NCBI RefSeq assembly: GCF_020740795.1
Contig: NC_067285.1
Location: 20,852,241 to 20,916,240, forward strand
Reading direction: 5' to 3'
DNA from: Apus apus
Lineage: Eukaryota > Chordata > Aves > Apodiformes > Apodidae
DNA: 64,000 nt
The position numbers were made by a program, and so were the translations under genes. This document shows, piece after piece, positions 57,101 through 64,000 of this stretch. The first letter of the stretch is position 1; the number at the start of each line of letters is the position of its first letter. The notes under the pieces were generated by a model that worked only from the letters and a program-made list of their open reading frames with translations, was not told where the DNA came from and made no database searches.

Positions 57101-57580
57101 TTCGCCCTCCTTCCCGCATAGACTGCTCCTTCCTCTCCCGCTGTTCTCCCCCAAGCCCTTCCGCTCTTACAAATGCGAAATAAACCCGTTTTAAGGGGGA
57201 AACAGATCCGTTCCTAAAGCTCGATCCTTTCCTCCGTCGGGGCAGGCGCTGACTGGAGGAGGCTTAAGCGAGGGGGCTGGATGCAGCCTTACCTGCCTGC
57301 GGGCAGAGGCAGCCGGCGAGCAGGGAGCGCAGCATGGGGCTGGGGCGGCAGCGCTGCGGTGCGGTGCGGGGGGCCCGGGAGCGGAGCGGGCAGGGCTTGC
57401 CCTAAGTATCGTCTGCGCTGCTGCCGAGGGGAAGGAAGGGGGTGGTGGAGGAGAGGGTTTGGGGAGGTGTGCCGGCAGCCGCCGGCTGGCTCCGGGCGAG
57501 CCGGGGCAGCCCCGGGGGGCGGGGGACTCACCTCTCCTCCAGGGCGCTCCCAGGGTGAAGCTCCGGTGCCAGCTGAACAT
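33101..57580 (-). CDS. Unrecognised Ser/Pro/Glu-rich leucine-zipper protein, at least 508 aa, minus strand
   Basis: I do not recognise this gene. Exons on the minus strand: 57580-57532 (ATG), 47813-46963, 39919-39758, 37311-37125, 36136-35982 and 33219-33101. All phases agree and all sites are GT/AG. The long second exon encodes an acidic, low-complexity region (residues 17-300) with two DSGV motifs (120-123 and 152-155) and the end TSDSLDEYMDECCRLSE. Exon 3 encodes a zipper with d-position leucines 322, 329, 336 and 343. Exon 6 is strongly basic (MRDLMRKTRLRNQNKLG). There is no signal peptide or membrane span, so a soluble cytoplasmic or nuclear scaffold or regulator is likely. The C terminus is unresolved: a possible last exon lies at 33022-32920. 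The promoter is in a CpG island, which suggests broad expression. Confidence 0.8.
33959..34001 (+). repeat. T/G-rich simple repeat
   Basis: Runs of T, GT and TTG units, in the intron between the 36136-35982 and 33219-33101 exons of the minus-strand gene. Confidence 0.8.
39965..46920. other. Intron 2 of the minus-strand gene
   Basis: About 7 kb lies between the 47813-46963 and 39919-39758 exons. I see no further exon that fits in phase, no repeat family and no RNA gene. The open frames of about 100-125 codons here (for example around 43.7-44.0 kb) have no recognisable motif. Confidence 0.5.
55708..55772 (+). repeat. A-rich simple repeat
   Basis: A-runs interrupted by single C residues, partly as AAAC and AAAAC units. 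Confidence 0.9.
56118..56131 (+). repeat. Poly-G tract
   Basis: Fourteen consecutive G residues. Confidence 0.95.
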
Positions 57581-57772
57581 CCCTGCGGCGGCCGCCCTCA
57601 GGGGCGGGCGGGGGACAGGGACGGGGGTGCCATCGCCGCCGGCCGTCCCTGGGCTGCTGCGCGACCCCCGATGGCGAGCGGGGCCCGGGCTAGGGCATGG
57701 CGGGGGCTGCGGGCAGCAGGCAGCGCGGGCTGCGGAGCGGTGAGCGGGCGCACAGCCAGCAATGACTTATAA
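57281..57772 (-). promoter_or_regulatory. CpG-island promoter of the minus-strand leucine-zipper gene
   Basis: This is the only strongly GC- and CpG-rich block in the window, with GGGCGG-type boxes. It surrounds the initiating ATG at 57580, which has a purine at -3, and the donor G/GTGAGT at 57531. A TTATAAAG element near 57769-57776 reads as a canonical TATA box on the plus strand and as TATAAG on the minus strand. The island could therefore fire in both directions, but I see no gene on the plus side. Confidence 0.7.
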
Positions 57773-60700
57773 AGGGAGCAGCCCAGAGGAATGCATCTCC
57801 TTTGGCTGATAAGCCGAGATGACTGGAGGGGTTTGAACTACCTTTGCAACCCCCGGAGGAGGGGGCAGGGGCGAAGGAAAAAAGGGGACGGGAGAGAAGA
57901 AAAAGAAAAATATTTCAGCACTTGCATAATGTCAATAAACAACCCCCCTCTCAAGTGGCAGGAAAGGAAAGGCTGGAATGTTTCGGGTGGGGAGGAAAGA
58001 ATACAGTAGATTTAGTATGTTTGGGGTTTTTGTTTGTTTGTTTCAGATTTTTTCTTCATTTAAATTGCATGTTACATGTTCATAATTCAAAGCTCTGCCT
58101 TGGTTGTAGCTGGGGCTGCCGGCTATGGGTAAGAGGGGTGAGGAAGTGGCAGGACTGTCTCCAGTACAAGCTCCCATGGGCAAGTTAGTGGTGGCACCCC
58201 ACTGGAGTGAACTTCAAACACACGGGCCAGGTGTGAAGAGCTCCGGCACTCCCTGGGCATGGCTGCCTTGAGAAACATGTGGGGAATTACTCCTAGACTA
58301 GGTGTAAGCAACACAAGCTCCCTACAACCAACAGCTCTATAACCTATACTGGCTCTCTTCTTGCTAAGAGAGCACCAGTCCCTATGTTACTCTTCCATCC
58401 AGACTTCTGCTGACTCCAGCACTGTCAGAAGAAAATGTGTTGATCCACCAGTTAAACCGGCCTAACTCTGTGGACTTCAGGTATCCACAGGATCAGCAGC
58501 CCCAGAGAGACCACAGAGAGCCAGTGGGTACTACAGCCCTACAAATGACATGAGAAAGTCAGGCAGGAGGGGAGCTGTCAGGGGAGATCCAGTCCAGCTG
58601 TCCCCTTGCCCTGCTCCCCCGAGCTGGTTCTCCTGTGCCTCTGAAACAAACACCATGCACCAGATATCAACTGAAGTGAGTTGACTTTTTGCTGTAGTAG
58701 TCACTGGAGTCTGCTGATTGGCACCAACTACAATTAAAAGACAGGGTATTTAATTGCCTCCTTTCCCCCACCACATTGCTCTTGTATTAAGTTATTATTT
58801 CATTGCTCACAAAGTCTTGTCATCCAACAGAAAGCACCCTTCCTCCCCAGGCAGGGAGATTCATTGTACTTCTTCCCCCTTTCCTCCCACTGCGGTGGAT
58901 CGCGTGTTTGTGGGCTGCATCCGATTTCCGTGCAGCACTGCAGGCACTCATCGTGCACCCAGTGTCTGTTCCTGTTTTTCTAGGAAAGCCAAAGAGTGTT
59001 GTGCCTTGAGAAAGCCATACATTCAGTTGGGAAAGGATGTCCCTATTTCTTCCCCTGAGACAGTTCCAGGCTGGAGGGTTGTGCACCACTATGTTTACTG
59101 TTGTGTACTTGGCACTTGATGTGCTGCCATGGGTAGAGGGCTCTACCTATGCTACCAACCCTGGGCTCACAGTCTCAGGTCCCACCTTCAGTGGACAGAC
59201 TTCAATTATTAGAGCAGATGAAGGGTAATTCACAGGTGCCTTAGCACTAATTCAGTAACACCGTTAGCAGCCAGAGGAATTTTAGGGACAAAATATTACC
59301 CTTTCGCCTCCAGCTCTGCTGTCCATATACCATTGCACACCCAGTTCTTCTTGCCATAGAGCTCCATCGTTTTGCACACTGCTGAACACACTCCTATACT
59401 ATTCAGAGGCTTATTTTGTAAATAAGTAGTTTGGTGAAGGATAAAAGGCTACTGTGCTGATATCTGTATATAGCTGCAACTCAAAGTGCTCTGAAATGTC
59501 TTTGCAGAGAGCAAGATGTTTGTTTCTGTCAGAAAACTGGGTTCCTAAGAGTCTCAAGCTGGCTGTTTCTAAGCTCAGTTTACCCTCTTGTTTTCAACAA
59601 ATGCTTGGGGCCAACATAAATGACTGTGTTACTAAAATGTAATAAATAAAAGAACCCAGTGACAGTAAGCTTTTTGAACAAGAATAAAACATCCCCTGGA
59701 ATGCACACAAGCCAAGTGCTTCAGCCCTGGGCTAGAGCAAAACATGGAAGGAAAATGGCTGGCAATGGCTGCAAGATTTTAATGCTCTAGGTGCTCTTAC
59801 AAGAGGGTGTGTTTGTGTGTATGTAAATTATAATTAATATTGGAAGTGCTCTGTGTTGCCACAATATGTGACAATGTTCAGAGGCTAGAGGGCTCCACAA
59901 AGCTGTTGTTGTGCATCGTTATTTTTGTCTACACTTGAGAAGTTTTAGTAGTATATCTGTGTTTTATATATTTTTTCAACTCAGGCTTATTGGCTATATT
60001 AGCATAAAAATATTTTGCTCCTGAATAACTTAGCACTGGATCAGGAGAAAAGCTGTAGCATGCTTAGGATTTCTATTCCAGTGTAAATGCATCTACCTGA
60101 AGGGAGATTTTGCCATTTCATGGTTGTGTTAGGTGGAGCATCAAAACCAGCCCACAAGCAAGAAACAAAGGGATGCCTGGTTTTGGTGACCAAACCTTAA
60201 AAAAGTGCAGAAAAGGGAAACTGATTATTAATGTGCTTTTATCTAAACCTTGGGAACCCTCTTGACATGTGAAAGGTCATATCCCCTCTGTACATAAGTA
60301 CATTGAGTCCAGTTGATGCTGTAATTCAGTGAGGAAGTAAGGATGCTCCTATCCTGCAGCTCCATTCTTTGTCTGGCAGGGAGAGTATTGACAGGTGTCA
60401 CAATTTAGTTGAGAATTTTTAGACAAGTTGGCTTCTTTTCCTTAAAGTCACACCTGTCAGTGACAGCAGCATGGGGTACCAGGGTCAAGCTGTATGTCAC
60501 TGTGCTGGGAATAGAGCACAGGGATGGGGAGGAACCAGCCAGTAGGTGAAATATACCTGCCACAGGGACAGCCTGGTTTGAGAACTGGGCCCTCCTTACC
60601 AGGTGTCTCATGAGGATGCTGTGGTTCATGGTACGTGCTACATCTGCCCTTTCTCTGCTACTGCCAGGCCTTGTGCCAGGGCTCCTTCCTTTTCACCCAT

Positions 60701-63700
60701 GTGCTGAGAGTGTGGGATGGGTTCTCTTTAGTGCAAGTGGGCAGGAATTTCCCTCTCGAGCTGCAGAGGATGTAACAGGATGAGGAAAAACCTCTTAGTC
60801 AGCATCAGCTTAATTTCTGATGGATGCATCAGTTTCCTTAGCCATAAGTAAACTCTCCACCCAAAGAAGTCTCTGAGTTTGTAATGTTGTTATGTCTCTA
60901 GATCCCTCGGGCATACAGCTGCATCCTATCTTTCTTGTCACCTTTGTGAGACTCGGGGCTGGTGGGAAATTACTTCTGAGTAGAGAGTACTTCCCTACTG
61001 GGAATCAAGAAGGGCGAGTGGCAAGGTTTGTTTATAGTGCAAGTTCCAGGTTAGGCACCTGGAAAGCAAGAGAGATACGTTTAATGGTGTGTCATAAAAC
61101 TGTATGGGCCATTGTTCTGTTTCTGCATGCCACAGCTAAGACTGTGCGTTACAAGGGTGTGAATCACCCCCACATCTCCCACAAAAAAAAAAAAAAAAAA
61201 AGATTCCTACAGTGTCCATTGAGATGCTTTGCAGTTGCAAAGCAGATGCCTGTCAAAAGTGATCTTTGCTTCAAAAAACTCACTAAGAGGCAATTTTTGC
61301 AGTAGCAGTAGCAGAACAGAGCCCTGTGAGTGTGCAGCTCTGCACAGGTGAGGTCTCCTGGCTGGGACAGGTGTTCCTCTGCTGTTTGGCTTTAGGCAAG
61401 TTTCCTGTGCAAATAACTTCATCTCCTTCTGCCACAGCTTGTCTTGCAGAACAGGATTTTTGTCTGCAGTTTCAGGACACATCTTCTTTAATGTGTGCAG
61501 CCCCCAAATCACAGGACTTCTCAGGCATGTAAAAGGCCCCTCCACTTGGTGTGAATATTCGTGGTGAGGAAAAACACATTCCAATAGCATTGTGACTGTG
61601 GTTTTCGCACTGAAGCACACAATAAAATAATTGTCAACCTTTCATCATATATATATATCAGACCTAATTTTCCATCCCATTCCCTGACCTCCTTAGTTAA
61701 AGACTGGATCTGGACAGGTTGCTCAATGACCTCCTGGTTTGGTTTGTACACCTGCAGTGTGGCACAAAAGGACCCTGTGCAGTGCAATCATTACCTTGAC
61801 TCTTTCATACTGGTACAAGCAAGATTTTGGGATGTAGCTGGCAGAGCAACACAGGATCCAAGTGAAAGCCTGGGAAAAAGGGGAGAGATATGTCATGCTG
61901 GGGCAGGGCTCCCCATCAGAGGAGAAAGGACAGGGAGGGGACGATGTGTGCTGCAGCTGTCAGGGTTGTCTTGGACCTCTCCCTGATGGCTGACTGTAAG
62001 GGGTTGCTCTTTGTCTGAGGTTTTAGCTACCTCTGCCCCACCTGCCATGCCAGCAATGCTGTGTTGATCTCTCTAAGTGAGGACTGGTAGACCTGCTTTA
62101 GGGTGTGCATTGCCCCCCAGGGGTACCCCGATGCCATGGGACTGCTGCCTGGTGGAGCCCTGTGGAGCTCACATGCCAGTGGGCATGGCTTGGGGGAGCC
62201 TGCACTGCCTTGGCCAGCTGCCCCTCACATCAGGGCCGGGTCAAGGGCAAAAAAAAGTTTGTGTGGGTGTATGTTCCAAAAGGAAATGCATGATATTTGC
62301 ATTCCTGTATGTGGAAGTTTCCGGAAGACTCCAGTTTCCTGTGAAACAGTTCTCCTGCTAACTTGGCATTGGCCTGCACGTGTACAGCTTGTCCAGGTGA
62401 AGGTTTGGGGTCACAAAAGAGGAAGTTGTTTTACTGCAGTGCCCTTACAGTGCAAAAAATAGCTTGTTTGGGCAGCAAGCAGCTGTCAAGTCTGTTAGCA
62501 GTAATGTGTTAACTCCTGCAAATCTTGTCTTGCTCCAGACACTTGTCTTAGTCTAGATACATTGCAGTTTGTGCTCCTCCTGTGGAGTCTGATAAATGCA
62601 GTCAGTACTCAAAATAAGCAAAGCCTCTCTGTACAAGAAAAGCCTCACTGCACCTTCTTTGCCTCTCACATGGATGATCCTGCCCCAGGTGATTCTCAGA
62701 CTACAGAAAGCTGCCATCCAAGTCAGCACCTGCTTCACTGATTCTGCTTGCTGGTGTCTCCACCAGCCTTTTCAGAGCAGAGAAGGCTCAAATGCTGAGC
62801 ATGTTTTGGATCCTGGGGCAGGTATATGGTTCACACTCCTCCCTGCTGTGAAAGGAGCCCCTGTGAGCCAGGCAGGAAGCCCAGCACTGGGGACTAGGGT
62901 CAGCCAGCTTGGGGCCAGTTGCTTGCCAGGTACATCACTGCCCTGTGTGTATGATGGAAACACCTTTGTGCTCACTATGTTGGGCTGAAGGGACCTTTGA
63001 CTCTAAAAGCTGTTGTAACATGTTTAAACTCAGGTTTCTGCTCTCCAGTTTTCTGGAACCAACACAGTCCCTCTTGCTTTTCTATGGATTACCTGTCCTG
63101 AAGCTCCATACCTTTCCCAATAAAGGGATAAGCTGGCATACCTCATCAACACCTTCCAAAGGCAAGCTGTGCTGTGGTGCACTTTGCTGGCTGCTTTCTG
63201 GGTTATGGCACAACCCAACCCTCCATTTTCCTCCCATGATGCTGCAGACTCACAGGTGGCACGTGAGCACAGGGGGCTCCCCATCAGCTCTTCTTCCCCT
63301 CTGCACCCTTGCACCCCAATCTGACAGTGGTTTGGCATTGGGTGTCTGAGTCAACAAGTGCCAATGATCAGCAAGGAGAGAAGGGTGTCTAGCTCATGCT
63401 GGGATGGGCAGCAGAGCAGTGGTGGGCATGATGGGGACACACACCAGTGAGGCAGCCAGGCAGTAGTGGAGGAGAAGAGTAGAGTGCCACCAGGGAGTAG
63501 GAAAGCAGCAGAGATGCTTAAGGAGTGACGGCAGCCCCTCAGGAAATGAGGAAGGAAGGGTGGAGGCTTAGCCAGGTTCAGGAGAGAGGCACGTCATTTT
63601 TCTGCTGGGACCTCGATGGCCCAAACATAGGGCAAGTCACAGCCAGAAGCAATTTGCTGCTGGACTCTGCCAGGGGGCATTGCCCTTCTCCAGGGGTGGG

Positions 63701-64000
63701 AGACCGAGCCCACTTTTGCTGCGCTGCCTTTATTTCTATGATTCTTTCATTTATCTTTGTGATGGAGAGCAACATCCCTGCCAGTTTGGCAGCCTTCAAC
63801 TCAGTCTCTCTGTGGGAAAGTCCTAATAGGTGCTATGAGGTTCCTGTGAGGAGCACTTTGGCAGCCTCCCATCCCAGTTCACCTCCTGACACCAGCCTGC
63901 TTCATGCCAGGCAGTGGGCAGCACCCGTCACCAGAACCATGGGAGCTGCCTTTGGGTCAGCCTTGTCCTTTCTCTCACCACCTCACAGGTAATGCCAGAA
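57773..64000. other. Intergenic region to the right edge, no gene seen
   Basis: About 6.2 kb with no exon chain, repeat family or RNA gene I can support. It includes a poly-A tract at 61183-61201 and a short AT run near 61646-61658. The longest open frame (63525-63992, plus, about 155 codons) resembles no known protein and overlaps an open frame on the other strand. Confidence 0.4.
61183..61201 (+). repeat. Poly-A tract
   Basis: Nineteen consecutive A residues in the right-hand intergenic region. Confidence 0.9.

Larger units (their letters stand above)
47830..57500. other. Intron 1 of the minus-strand gene, 9.7 kb
   Basis: No internal exon is supported. Low-complexity tracts occur at 53160-53175 (T), 55708-55772 (A-rich with AAAAC units) and 56118-56131 (14 G). 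The reading frame of exon 2 stays open about 200 bases into the intron, to an ATG at 48015, so an alternative internal start is conceivable but unsupported. Confidence 0.5.

Noticed and set aside
57281-57772. Long open frames inside the CpG island on the plus strand
   Set aside because: GC-rich sequence has few stops. The frames are Gly/Ala/Arg/Pro-rich without motifs.
63525-63992. Open frame of about 155 codons on the plus strand at the right edge
   Set aside because: No recognisable motif, biased composition, an overlapping open frame on the minus strand and no splice context. Probably chance.

Overview
The window looks like nuclear DNA of a bird. The interspersed repeats I can recognise are CR1 LINEs, including one with the terminal octamer repeat typical of avian CR1, and introns are mostly short. 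There are four protein-coding genes, all split by introns. I rebuilt them by joining exons at GT/AG sites whose phases agree. No species can be named from the sequence alone.

Layout. (1) 486-2964, plus strand: the 3' end of a single-pass membrane protein with a tyrosine-bearing tail. Its upstream exons lie off the left edge or were not recognised. (2) 3896-10103, minus strand: a complete nine-exon family 2 cytochrome P450 of 492 residues, tail-to-tail with gene 1, with a TATA box and an old CR1 remnant in intron 2. (3) 10104-16160: intergenic, holding an internally deleted minus-strand CR1. (4) 16161-21731, plus strand: a complete twelve-exon zona pellucida gene, ZP4, whose stop codon lies inside its polyadenylation signal. 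(5) 21732-31339: about 9.6 kb with no gene seen. (6) 31340-32575: a 5'-truncated CR1 with a long open reverse-transcriptase frame. (7) 33101-57580, minus strand: a gene I do not recognise. It encodes a Ser/Pro/Glu-rich protein with a leucine zipper, starts in a CpG island and has a 9.7 kb first intron. (8) 57773-64000: no gene seen.

The genes do not form an obvious functional unit. The P450 is an endoplasmic-reticulum monooxygenase, ZP4 is an egg-coat glycoprotein, and the other two look like a cell-surface protein and a cytoplasmic scaffold or regulator. No intact virus-like element, CRISPR array, tRNA or rRNA was seen.

The observations most worth following are three in the unrecognised gene (a canonical DSGxxS degron, a zipper with a polar Asn in its core, and an exon 2 that begins with a perfect splice-donor sequence), the TAA-in-AATAAA arrangement of ZP4, and a roughly 100-base segment near 32.9-33.0 kb that looks like an exon on both strands.
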